A stretch of DNA of 7,867 nucleotides from Acidobacteriota bacterium (GCA_016201185.1 JACQDG010000055.1:1-7867); one strand, 5' to 3'. Positions 1-7,159 are shown, counted from the stretch's first letter. Made by a program: numbers and translations. The notes: generated from the letters alone by a model not told the origin.

Positions 1-725
1 TCCGAGACGGCAGGAATCCCCTGATGCTTTACGGCTATGGCTCCTACGGGCTCAGCATGGACCCGGCGTTTAGCTCCAACCGGCTGAGCCTGCTCGACCG
101 GGGCTTTGTCTACGCCATCGCCCACATCCGGGGCGGCGGGGAGATGGGCCGCTTGTGGTACGAAGATGGCAAGCTGCTGAAAAAGAAGAACACCTTCACC
201 GACTTCATCGCCTGCGCCGAGCACCTGATCGCGCAGAAATATACCTCGCCGGATCGGCTGGTGATTTACGGCGGCAGCGCCGGCGGCCTGCTGATGGGCG
301 CCGTGACGAACATGCGTCCGGACCTGTTCAAGGCCGTCATCGCCAAAGTCCCGTTCGTGGATGTCGTCAATACTATGCTCGACGAGTCGATCCCGCTGAC
401 GGTCACGGAATTCGAGGAATGGGGGAACCCGAAGGACAAGAAGTATTACGAATATATGAGGTCTTATTCTCCTTATGACAATGTGAAGGCCAAGGCTTAC
501 CCCAATATGCTGATTACCACCAGCCTGAACGATCCCCGGGTGGCCTACTGGGAGCCGGCCAAGTGGACGGCGAAGCTGCGCAAGATGAAGACCGATCACA
601 ACGTCCTGCTGCTGAAGACGAACATGGGAGCGGGACACGGCGGTCCGTCCGGCCGCTACGAGCAGTTGAAGGAGACAGCCTTCGACTACGCGTTCATTTT
701 TGATTTGCTGGGGATCGAGAATTAG
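1..725 (+). CDS. ptrB: Oligopeptidase B-type serine peptidase (S9A), C-terminal part; 5' end outside window
   Basis: This is the catalytic alpha/beta-hydrolase domain of a prolyl-oligopeptidase-family peptidase. Family members cleave short peptides; oligopeptidase B cuts after Arg or Lys. The frame is open from base 3, upstream of the first ATG at 24, and the sequence before that ATG (RDGRNPL) already matches the family, so the ATG is internal and the gene is cut by the window edge. The beta-propeller domain is missing for that reason. Counting the ATG at 24 as residue 1, the nucleophile is Ser85 in GGSAGG, the acid is Asp170 in SLNDPRV, and the base is His205 in GAGHGG. The segments LYGYGSYG and AHIRGGGEMGR are typical of oligopeptidase B rather than of strict prolyl oligopeptidases. 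No signal sequence can be judged. The next gene starts 17 nt downstream. Family assignment is firm; the B subtype is likely. Confidence 0.93.
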   Translation, partial: RDGRNPLMLYGYGSYGLSMDPAFSSNRLSLLDRGFVYAIAHIRGGGEMGRLWYEDGKLLKKKNTFTDFIACAEHLIAQKYTSPDRLVIYGGSAGGLLMGAVTNMRPDLFKAVIAKVPFVDVVNTMLDESIPLTVTEFEEWGNPKDKKYYEYMRSYSPYDNVKAKAYPNMLITTSLNDPRVAYWEPAKWTAKLRKMKTDHNVLLLKTNMGAGHGGPSGRYEQLKETAFDYAFIFDLLGIEN

Positions 726-742
726 GGGCGAGGGCTCACGCC

Positions 743-1762
743 ATGCCGGGTTTAGCCCCTTATCCCTGCCTGCTACCCACCACCGTGGTCGGCTCCCATG
801 CCTGGCCGGGGTGGTACTGCCAGGCGCAAGAGGCCATCACGCAGGGGCTATACGGGCCGAAGGACATCGAGGAACTGCGGCGGGACGCGGTGACGGTGGC
901 GGTGGAGGACCAGCAGCGGGCCGGCATCGACGTCATCACCAATGGCGAGATGGGGCGGCTCGATTTCAACCTCGGTTTCTACGGCGCTTTCACGGGATTG
1001 CGGGCGCTGCCGTTGGAGCGGCGCCTGGGCGCCCCGGCCCACGACCAGCGGCCGCGGTATGAAATTGTCGGCGAGCTTCACGCGCCGCACGGCCTGGGTG
1101 TAGTAGAAGAATTTCTGTTCCTGAAGTCGATCGCGCGGGCGCGGATCAAGGCGACCATTCCGGGGCCGTTCACCCTTGCGGGCCGGTTGACGGGCGGAGA
1201 TCGCCTGGAGATTGCCGAGCGGCTCGTGCCGATCGTGCGGCGGGAACTGGAGCGGCTGGTGGAGGCCGGCTGCAACCATATTCAGCTTGACGAGCCTTCC
1301 TTCGCCTGCTACCCGGAAGGCGTCGAAGACTACGTGCGGTTATTCAACGCCACCGTGGCCGGGATTCGGGCGACGATCAGCACGCATCTCTGCTTCGGCA
1401 ATTACAAGGCCCGGGCGGTGGCCGCCCGCCGCTACCGGCCGCTATTCCCGAAGATCCTGGAAATCGCCGCCGACGAGCTGATCCTGGAGTTCGCCGGCCG
1501 GGAGATGGCGGAAATCAATTTGTGGAAGGAATTCGGGGCGGAAAAACGGCTGGCCGCAGGCGTAGTGGATGTCAAGTCGAGCTACATCGAGTCGCCAGAA
1601 GAGATTGTCCGCCGGGCGCGGCTGCTGCTCGAGTTCGTGCCGGCCGAGCGGCTGGCCTTGTGCCCGGATTGCGGCTTCAGCCAGACGGCCCGCCACATCG
1701 CCGTGACGAAGTTGCGAAGCCTGGTGGAGGGAGCACGGCTGGTGAGGGCAGAGCTCTCCTGA
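743..1762 (+). CDS. Short cobalamin-independent methionine synthase-like protein (MetE C-terminal domain family)
   Basis: This 339-aa protein corresponds to the zinc-bearing catalytic barrel of MetE, without the N-terminal barrel that brings canonical MetE to about 750 aa. It opens with the family motif PTTVVGS (residues 12-18), followed by ITNGEMGR (65-72) and IPGPFTL (139-145). Likely zinc ligands are His215 and Cys217 in STHLCFGN, Glu249 in ILEFAGRE and Cys310 in CPDCGF, matching the His-Cys-Glu-Cys set of MetE, so the thiol-activating site looks intact. The family transfers a methyl (or other alkyl) group to a thiol such as homocysteine. Stand-alone versions include archaeal MetE and bacterial core-MetE, which take methyl from methylcobalamin or another donor, and coenzyme M epoxyalkyltransferases. 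The donor here cannot be read from sequence. The ATG at 743 is supported by AGGG at 731-734, 8 nt upstream. The protein is probably cytoplasmic. Confidence 0.88.
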   Translation: MPGLAPYPCLLPTTVVGSHAWPGWYCQAQEAITQGLYGPKDIEELRRDAVTVAVEDQQRAGIDVITNGEMGRLDFNLGFYGAFTGLRALPLERRLGAPAHDQRPRYEIVGELHAPHGLGVVEEFLFLKSIARARIKATIPGPFTLAGRLTGGDRLEIAERLVPIVRRELERLVEAGCNHIQLDEPSFACYPEGVEDYVRLFNATVAGIRATISTHLCFGNYKARAVAARRYRPLFPKILEIAADELILEFAGREMAEINLWKEFGAEKRLAAGVVDVKSSYIESPEEIVRRARLLLEFVPAERLALCPDCGFSQTARHIAVTKLRSLVEGARLVRAELS

Positions 1763-1785
1763 GCCGGCGTTCCTCGCTGGTTTGC

Positions 1786-1791
1786 TAGAAT
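1786..1791 (+). promoter_or_regulatory. Possible -10 element before the Gfo/Idh/MocA gene
   Basis: The hexamer TAGAAT, preceded by GC, differs from the TATAAT consensus at one position. It lies in the 27-nt gap after the metE-like gene and overlaps the first ATG (1790) of the oxidoreductase frame. A transcript from it would begin near 1798, giving a leader of about 13 nt to the second ATG at 1811. I see no convincing -35 element at the expected distance. The same layout occurs before trmFO. Confidence 0.35.
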
Positions 1792-3013
1792 GAAAACGCT
1801 GGCGCGCCCTATGACATCCCGCCGTCATTTCCTGGAAAAAGTTTCGGCCGGAGTGGCCGGCACCATCGCCTCGATGGCGCCCGGCAGCCAGATCCTGGGA
1901 GCCAATGAGCGGATCCGGCTAGGCGTCATCGGGGCGGGCAGTCGGGGCCAGGAGCTGATGCGCCAGGCCCTGGCCTGCCCCTCGACCGAGCTCGCTGCCG
2001 TGGCCGACGTTTATTCCCGCCGCCACCAGGAATGTCGCAGCTTCGTTCCTGACGCCCGAATGTATTTCGACTACCGGGAAATGCTGGCCGACCGATCGAT
2101 TGACGCAGTGCTGATCGCCACTCCCCAGCACTTGCACTGCGAGCATTTCGTAGCGGCGCTCGACGCCGGCAAGCACGTTTACCAGGAGAAGGCCATGGCC
2201 TTCACGCTGGATCACGCGAAGCGCATGCGGCTGGCCTACCAGCGGGCCGGCAAGGTCGTCCAGATCGGCCACCAGTCCTGCAGTTCCGGCCTCGTCCAGG
2301 ACGCGCGGAGCATCCTGGACGACGGCCTGGTGGGGCGCATCACTGAGATCCACGCCCACATGTACCGCAACACGCCCCACGGCAAGCCACAGTGGACCCG
2401 GCCGATTTACCCGGACGTAAACCTGGAGAACGTCCGCTGGAGCCTGTTTTTAGGCGAGGCTCCGCAGCGCGAATTCGACCCCAACCGCTTCGTCAACTGG
2501 CGCTTCTTCTTTGATTATTCCGGCGGCAACGTTTTCGAAAACATGGTGCACCAAGTGGCCTTCTGGTACAAGGTGCTGAACCTGAAGATTCCGGCGGCGG
2601 TGACCATGCGCGGTGGCCTTTACTACTGGAAGGACGGTCGCGAGGTCCCCGACACCATGAACGTGGTAATGGAGCAGCCGGAAGAGATGCTATTCATCTG
2701 GGCGAGCGGATTCGGCAACGACTACCTGGGCTCGACGGAAGAGATCCTGGGCGCCGACGGCACCCTCTCCAAGGGCCGCCAGATCCGCTACACCCCGCAG
2801 AAAGTGAACCGGCCGCAGGGCAAGGAATTTGTGGGTTCGAGTGCGGGCGAAAGCCACATACAGAACTTTCTGGATTGCATTCGCTCCGGCAAGCAGCCCA
2901 ACTGTCCGTTTGAGATCGGTTTCCGCAGCTCAATCGCCTGCCGCATGGCGGTGGAAAGCTACCTCCAGGGGCGCACCGTGCGATGGGACGAGAAGCGGGA
3001 AGCGATCGTGTAG
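1790..3013 (+). CDS. Gfo/Idh/MocA-family oxidoreductase with Tat signal peptide
   Basis: This is a 407-aa NAD(P)-dependent oxidoreductase of the glucose-fructose oxidoreductase / inositol dehydrogenase / MocA family, whose members mostly act on sugars or polyols. The N-terminus carries a twin-arginine signal, SRRHFL (residues 10-15), followed by an Ala/Gly-rich hydrophobic stretch to about residue 38, so a folded, cofactor-loaded enzyme is probably exported. The Rossmann fold starts at RLGVIGAGSRG (43-53). The usual EKP motif reads EKA (133-135). The C-terminal substrate domain contains WSLFLGEAP (217-225) and a candidate catalytic His254 in FENMVHQ. The C-terminal end (VRWDEK) looks complete. 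Two starts are possible: ATG 1790, or ATG 1811, which leaves the Tat motif three residues in. Neither has a good Shine-Dalgarno, and a -10-like hexamer overlapping 1790 favours 1811. The substrate is unknown; a GH109-like glycosidase activity cannot be excluded. Confidence 0.9.
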   Translation: MKTLARPMTSRRHFLEKVSAGVAGTIASMAPGSQILGANERIRLGVIGAGSRGQELMRQALACPSTELAAVADVYSRRHQECRSFVPDARMYFDYREMLADRSIDAVLIATPQHLHCEHFVAALDAGKHVYQEKAMAFTLDHAKRMRLAYQRAGKVVQIGHQSCSSGLVQDARSILDDGLVGRITEIHAHMYRNTPHGKPQWTRPIYPDVNLENVRWSLFLGEAPQREFDPNRFVNWRFFFDYSGGNVFENMVHQVAFWYKVLNLKIPAAVTMRGGLYYWKDGREVPDTMNVVMEQPEEMLFIWASGFGNDYLGSTEEILGADGTLSKGRQIRYTPQKVNRPQGKEFVGSSAGESHIQNFLDCIRSGKQPNCPFEIGFRSSIACRMAVESYLQGRTVRWDEKREAIV

Positions 3014-3035
3014 GGCGGCTGCCGCGCACCGGTCC

Positions 3036-3744
3036 ATGTTGCGGCATTTCTTTCTGTGTTTACCTCGAACTGCTGGAGCAGACGCATGCCCGCGGTCTCA
3101 ATTCCAATGTCTCACTTAAATTGACGCAGTTCGGGATCGATGTCTCGGAGGCGGCCTGCCGAGAGAACGTGTCGGCGGTGGTCAAAAGGGCCTGCGAACT
3201 CGGCAACTTCGTGCGCGTGGACATGGAGTCGAGCGCTTACACGGACCGCACCCTGGCGCTGGTGGCCGACCTGCACGGCGTCTGCCCGAACGTCGGGGTG
3301 GTTATCCAGGCGTATCTTTACCGCAGTGAAGGGGACACCGAGGAGCTGATCCGGCGCGGGATTCGGGTGCGGCTCTGCAAGGGGGCTTACGACGAGCCGC
3401 CGCTCGTGGCTTTCCCGAAAAAATCGCAAGTGGAGCAGAATTTCGAAAAGCTGGCGCGGCGGCTGCTGGTGGAAGGCAATTACCCGGCGCTCGCCACGCA
3501 CGATGAGAGACCGATCCTGGCCGCCATCCGGTTCGCCGAAGAAAAGGGTATCGCAAAAACTGCTTACGAATTCCAGATGCTGTACGGCATTCGCCGCGAC
3601 CTGCAGGCGCGGCTGGTGGCCGAGGGGCACCGCGTCAGGGTATACGTGCCGTTCGGGGAGGCCTGGTATCCCTATCTCATGCGGCGGCTGGCGGAACGAC
3701 CGGCCAATGCCTACTTTGTAGCTCGCCACTTGTTTCGACGGTAA
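3036..3744 (+). pseudogene. Proline dehydrogenase with missing N-terminal segment and frame break
   Basis: The frame ending at 3744 encodes most of a monofunctional proline dehydrogenase (FAD-dependent oxidation of proline to pyrroline-5-carboxylate). From 3058 on the match is strong: SLKLTQFG with the active-site Lys (codon 3118), RVDMESSAY, VIQAYLYRSE, RVRLCKGAY, ATHDE, QMLYGIRRDLQ, and the substrate-binding RRLAERPAN near the end. The roughly 70 residues normally preceding YLELL, including the first barrel strand, are absent. The ATG at 3036 begins MLRHFFL, which resembles a typical family N-terminus, but in a different phase from the remainder. This suggests an internal deletion of about 210 nt joining near 3054-3061. 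Translation from ATG 2983, inside the end of the upstream gene, would yield a 253-aa product in the correct phase with a non-homologous head. Family is certain; whether it is a real pseudogene or an assembly error is open. Confidence 0.8.
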
Positions 3745-3759
3745 ACTGACAACTGAGCC

Positions 3760-4917
3760 ATGCCGGACCCTCCTGTCCCCGAGCATCTCATCCGCGTCTT
3801 GTTCGTCTTCGGCACGCGGCCGGAGGCCATCAAGCTCTGCCCGCTGGTGAAGCGGCTGCAGCAGGCGCCGGAGATATTCCAGGTGCGGGTTTGCGTCACG
3901 GCGCAGCACCGCGTGATGCTGGACCAGGTGCTGGCGGCGTTTGGCGTGGAGCCCGACGAGGACCTGGACATCATGCGGTCCGACCAAACTCTCCCCGAAT
4001 TGACCGCGCGGGCGGTGGCGGCGCTGGGGCCGGCCGTGGCGGAAGAGCGGCCTGGTGTAATTATTGTCCAGGGCGATACCACCACGACCTTCTGCGCCGC
4101 CCTGGCCGGCTTCTACGCCCGGGTCCGCGTGGCTCACGTGGAAGCTGGGCTGCGCACCGGCGACAGGAATCAGCCCTTTCCAGAAGAGATCAACCGGGTC
4201 CTGACGAGCCGGTTGAGCGACCTGCATTTCGCGGCAACAGAAGAAGCGGCTGGCAACCTGCGCGCCGAAGGAGTGGCCCCGGAAGGCATTTTTGTCACCG
4301 GCAACACGGTGATTGACGCCGTCTTGTTTATTCGCGATGGGCTGGAGAAAGGGACACTGCCACGGAAGGAGTGGCCGTTCCTCAATCGAGAGAAAAAAAC
4401 GATTCTGGTGACGGCCCACCGCCGGGAGAGCTTCGGGGAGGGATTTGAACGCATCTGCCGGGCGCTGGTGCAGTTGGCGGAGCGGCCGGATGTGGAGATC
4501 GTCTATCCGGTGCATCGGAACCCCAACGTGCAGGAGCCTGTGCGACGGCTGCTTTCGGGCCGGGCCAACATTCACTTGCTGGAGCCGCTCGATTACGTGC
4601 CTTTCGTGGACCTGATGACCCGGGCTTACTTGATCCTGAGCGACTCGGGGGGCGTGCAGGAAGAGGCGCCGTCGCTGGGAAAGCCGGTGCTGGTGCTGCG
4701 GGAAAAAACGGAGCGGCCAGAGGCGGTCCGCGCCGGGACCGTGCGGCTGGTTGGGACCGACGTGGAGAAGATCCTCGCCGAGGCCAGGCGGCTGCTCGAT
4801 GATCCGGACCACTACCGCCAGATGGCCCGCTGCCACAATCCTTACGGCGCCGGCCGCGCCTGCGAGCGGATCGCGGGAATCTTGCAGAGCAAGTGCGGAG
4901 CTCACGCCTTCGGATGA
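3760..4917 (+). CDS. wecB: UDP-N-acetylglucosamine 2-epimerase (non-hydrolysing)
   Basis: This 385-aa cytoplasmic enzyme interconverts UDP-GlcNAc and UDP-ManNAc, supplying ManNAc units for surface polysaccharides or secondary cell-wall polymers. The whole family length is present. Visible motifs are FGTRPEAIK (residues 17-25), the Gln-Gly-Asp-Thr loop at 104-107, HVEAGLRTGD (126-135), PFPEEINR (139-146), VTAHRRESFG (217-226), and the C-terminal nucleotide-binding segment SDSGGVQEEAPSLGKPVL (294-311). By alignment in mind with E. coli WecB, Asp106, Glu128, Glu142 and His220 correspond to the catalytic Asp95, Glu117, Glu131 and His213, so the enzyme should be active. The ATG at 3760 lies 15 nt after the proline dehydrogenase stop and lacks a strong Shine-Dalgarno. 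The 3' end overlaps the convergent xerC gene by 16 bp. No polysaccharide genes are visible beside it, so its pathway is not shown by context. Confidence 0.96.
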   Translation: MPDPPVPEHLIRVLFVFGTRPEAIKLCPLVKRLQQAPEIFQVRVCVTAQHRVMLDQVLAAFGVEPDEDLDIMRSDQTLPELTARAVAALGPAVAEERPGVIIVQGDTTTTFCAALAGFYARVRVAHVEAGLRTGDRNQPFPEEINRVLTSRLSDLHFAATEEAAGNLRAEGVAPEGIFVTGNTVIDAVLFIRDGLEKGTLPRKEWPFLNREKKTILVTAHRRESFGEGFERICRALVQLAERPDVEIVYPVHRNPNVQEPVRRLLSGRANIHLLEPLDYVPFVDLMTRAYLILSDSGGVQEEAPSLGKPVLVLREKTERPEAVRAGTVRLVGTDVEKILAEARRLLDDPDHYRQMARCHNPYGAGRACERIAGILQSKCGAHAFG

Positions 4918-5828
4918 GTACGGTCGTAAACTTCCATCAGGTCCTTCAGCGAAAGCTGAGTATATTTCTGGGTGGTAGAAAGGCTGGAGTGGCCGAGCAG
5001 CTCCTGGATGGCCCGCAGGTCGGCGCCGCTCGAGAGTAGGTGGGTGGCGTAGGCGTGGCGGAAGGAGTGTGGATGAAGCGTCGGGTCGCCAGAAAAGGCA
5101 ATGGCATACCGCTTCACGATCCGCTCCACACTGCGGGACGAGAGACGCCCGCCTCGGCGGTTTAGCAGCAGCGCCGGCGAGTCAAACCCGGCGCGGGCCT
5201 GCAAATACCGCTCCAGCGCCTCGGCGGCCTTGGCTCCGAAGGGGACCTGCCGCTCCTTGCGCCCTTTGCCGCGCACCCGAATCCAGCGGTCGCTCCAATC
5301 CAGGTCCTCCAGGTTTAATCCCACCAGCTCGGCGACCCGCAGCCCGCAACCGTAAAGCAGCTCCAAGATCACCCGGTCGCGCTCGATGCCCTCCCGGCCG
5401 ACGGCATCGAGCAGGTTGTTGGCCTGCTCGGCGGTAGGTACCGGCGGCAGTGTCCGGGGCAATCTTGGAGTTGCCACCAGCCGGGCCGGGTTGGCCGCAA
5501 TGATGCCTTCCCGCGCCAGGAAGCGAAAAAACGCGCGCAGGGCCGCCAGCTTTCGGGCCACTGATCGCTTACCGTTGCGGCGGCTGTAAAGCGACCCCAG
5601 GAATTCGCGGATGTGAAGATGGTCGAAGGCCGCGACGGAAGGCGGGCTCTCGCCCGAAGGAGAAAAGTATTCCAGGAACTGCCGCAGATCGGAGGCGTAA
5701 TTACGAAGGGTGTGGGGCGAAGCGTTGGCCACAGCCAGCGCCTGCAAGAAGCGGTCGATGTGCCGGGCCAGCTCGCTCGGCCTCTGGGACTTGTCATCAC
5801 CGGGCGCAGACAGCTTCGAATTCGGCAA
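4902..5828 (-). CDS. xerC: Tyrosine recombinase XerC
   Basis: This 308-aa site-specific recombinase is of the XerC/XerD type, which resolves chromosome dimers at dif sites. An N-terminal SAM-like core-binding domain (about residues 18-105, with SPHTLRNYASDLRQF) precedes the catalytic domain. All catalytic residues are present, counting the TTG at 5828 as residue 1: Arg164 in GCGLRVAEL, Lys188 in RGKGRKER, His254 and Arg257 in HPHSFRH, His280 in LGHSS, and nucleophile Tyr289 in KYTQ. The frame extends upstream to an ATG at 5939, but that stretch is the antisense-like tail of trmFO coding sequence and does not resemble Xer. The TTG gives the normal family length and has GGAGGG 5 nt upstream. 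The gene overlaps the end of trmFO by 32 nt, suggesting translational coupling. A trmFO-xerC pairing is also known in Bacillota, where hslV and hslU follow; here they do not. XerC is preferred over XerD because of this linkage. Confidence 0.93.
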   Translation of the reverse strand: MPNSKLSAPGDDKSQRPSELARHIDRFLQALAVANASPHTLRNYASDLRQFLEYFSPSGESPPSVAAFDHLHIREFLGSLYSRRNGKRSVARKLAALRAFFRFLAREGIIAANPARLVATPRLPRTLPPVPTAEQANNLLDAVGREGIERDRVILELLYGCGLRVAELVGLNLEDLDWSDRWIRVRGKGRKERQVPFGAKAAEALERYLQARAGFDSPALLLNRRGGRLSSRSVERIVKRYAIAFSGDPTLHPHSFRHAYATHLLSSGADLRAIQELLGHSSLSTTQKYTQLSLKDLMEVYDRTHPKA

Positions 5829-7143
5829 TGTAGCCCTCCAGGGCTTCCAGCGCCCGGCGACACTGCAGGCTGCGGCGGGCCCCTTTGTCGTGGGCCAAGC
5901 GGCGCCGGTCTTCCTCGGGCAAGGCGGGCAAAAGGTCAAAGGTTATGTTGACGGGCTGGTAGCGGCGCGGGTCAGCGGAGGAAATGTAGTGGGCGAGCGA
6001 CCCGTGGGCCGTCTGGCGGGGAGCGGGCGCGGGCGTTCTGCCTTCGGCCAGCAGAGCGGCATTCCGGCCCGCCATCAAGCCCGTGGCCATGGCCTCTACA
6101 TAACCCTCGACGCCCGAAATTTGCCCGGCAAAGAAGATGTTCGGATGCGCGCGGAGGTCGAGAGCCGGCGAGAGCAGCGCCGGGGCATTGATGTAAGTAT
6201 TGCGATGTATTTGCCCGAGGCGGGTGAACTCGGCGTTCTCGAGACCGGGGATCATCCGCAGAATCCGCACCTGCTCGCCGAACTTCAAGTGGTTCTGGAA
6301 GCCCACCAGGTTGTAGCTGCCGGCCCGCAGGTCTTCCTGCCGCAACTGGACGACAGCGTAAGGGGAGCGGCCGGTCCCGGGGTCCACGAGCCCCACCGGC
6401 TTCATCGGGCCGAAGCGGAGAGTGTCGGGGCCGCGGCGGGCCAGTTCCTCGATCGGCAGGCAGGCCTCGAAATAGTTCGGCCGCTCGAAATCGTGGAGTG
6501 GCAGGGACTCGGCCGCCAGCAGCGCTTGGTAGAAGCGCTCGTACTGCTCCCGGGCAAACGGGCAGTTCAAGTAGTCCTCGCTGCCATCGAGGGACTTGCC
6601 GTAGCGGGAGGCGCGGAAAACCACCGAATAGTTGATCGAGTCCGTCTCCACGATGGGGCTGATGCTGTCGTAAAAGAACAGCCGCTCGCTGCCGGTGAGA
6701 CGGACGATCTCGGCCGCCAGGGCGTCGCTGGTCAACGGCCCAGTGGCTATGACGATGATCGAATCGGCAGGGATCTCCGTCACCTCTTCCCGCCGGACTT
6801 CGACGCCCGGGTCGGCTTCGATGGCGCGGGTGACTTCAGCGGCGAAGATTTCCCGGTCCACGGTGAGGGCATGGCCGCCCGGGATGCGCGCCTGCGCCGC
6901 GACCCTCATCAGCAACGAGTCCAGCCGGCGCAGCTCCTCTTTCAGCAGCCAGGGAGCGGCGCCGGGTTGGTCGCTCTTGAAGGAGTTGCTGCACACGAGC
7001 TCGGCCAGCCGGTCCGTGCGATGCGCCGGGGTCGGGGCAGCAGGCCGCATCTCGTGCAGCATCACTCGACGACCGCGCCGCGCCGCCTGCCAGGCCGCCT
7101 CGGTTCCCGCGAGTCCGCCACCGAAGATGTGGATGGGCTTCAT
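5797..7143 (-). CDS. trmFO: Methylenetetrahydrofolate-tRNA-(uracil-5-)-methyltransferase TrmFO
   Basis: This 448-aa flavoprotein makes 5-methyluridine at position 54 of the tRNA T-loop, using 5,10-methylenetetrahydrofolate as carbon donor and FAD as reductant. Length fits the family (about 435-450 aa). The dinucleotide-binding motif IHIFGGGLAGTEAAW begins at residue 4, which fixes the start at ATG 7143; the frame stays open 50 codons further upstream but that part has no family character. Conserved segments include LVCSNSFKSD (49-58), FYDSISPIVE (157-166), LRFGPMKPVGL (242-252), GFQNHLKFGEQ (281-291), and the C-terminal FAD-binding FAGQISGVEGYVEAMATG (338-355). Cys51 and Cys228 correspond to the two conserved cysteines of the Bacillus enzyme, so it should be functional. 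It is first in a two-gene unit with xerC and divergent from the HU gene. Acidobacteria and Bacillota use TrmFO in place of SAM-dependent TrmA. Confidence 0.97.
   Translation of the reverse strand: MKPIHIFGGGLAGTEAAWQAARRGRRVMLHEMRPAAPTPAHRTDRLAELVCSNSFKSDQPGAAPWLLKEELRRLDSLLMRVAAQARIPGGHALTVDREIFAAEVTRAIEADPGVEVRREEVTEIPADSIIVIATGPLTSDALAAEIVRLTGSERLFFYDSISPIVETDSINYSVVFRASRYGKSLDGSEDYLNCPFAREQYERFYQALLAAESLPLHDFERPNYFEACLPIEELARRGPDTLRFGPMKPVGLVDPGTGRSPYAVVQLRQEDLRAGSYNLVGFQNHLKFGEQVRILRMIPGLENAEFTRLGQIHRNTYINAPALLSPALDLRAHPNIFFAGQISGVEGYVEAMATGLMAGRNAALLAEGRTPAPAPRQTAHGSLAHYISSADPRRYQPVNITFDLLPALPEEDRRRLAHDKGARRSLQCRRALEALEGYIAEFEAVCAR
5834..5839 (-). promoter_or_regulatory. Shine-Dalgarno selecting the TTG start of xerC
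   Basis: On the minus strand GGAGGG lies 5 nt before a TTG in the xerC frame, inside the last codons of trmFO. There is no ATG or GTG in that frame at a suitable position. The site therefore decides the start, and implies reinitiation or coupling with trmFO translation. Confidence 0.7.
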
Positions 7144-7159
7144 CCGCTCGCTGTCACCT

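Noticed and set aside
24..26. ATG 24 as the true start of the peptidase
   Set aside because: The reading frame is open upstream to the window edge with family-like residues, and the catalytic domain would lack its propeller, so the gene simply begins outside the window.
3112..4905. A 597-codon open frame on the minus strand antisense to proline dehydrogenase and the epimerase
   Set aside because: The plus-strand frames here encode unmistakable enzyme families with catalytic motifs. The antisense product is rich in His, Arg, Gln and Pro with no recognisable domain, as expected for the shadow of GC-rich genes with few stop codons.
5792..5802. Classic TGATGA stop-start overlap at the end of trmFO as the xerC start
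   Set aside because: The ATG in this overlap is not in the xerC frame, and the peptide it opens does not resemble a recombinase.
5829..5939. XerC starting at ATG 5939
   Set aside because: This would add 37 residues of Pro/Trp/Cys-rich sequence unlike any Xer N-terminus, entirely within trmFO coding sequence. The TTG at 5828 has a proper ribosome-binding site and gives normal length.
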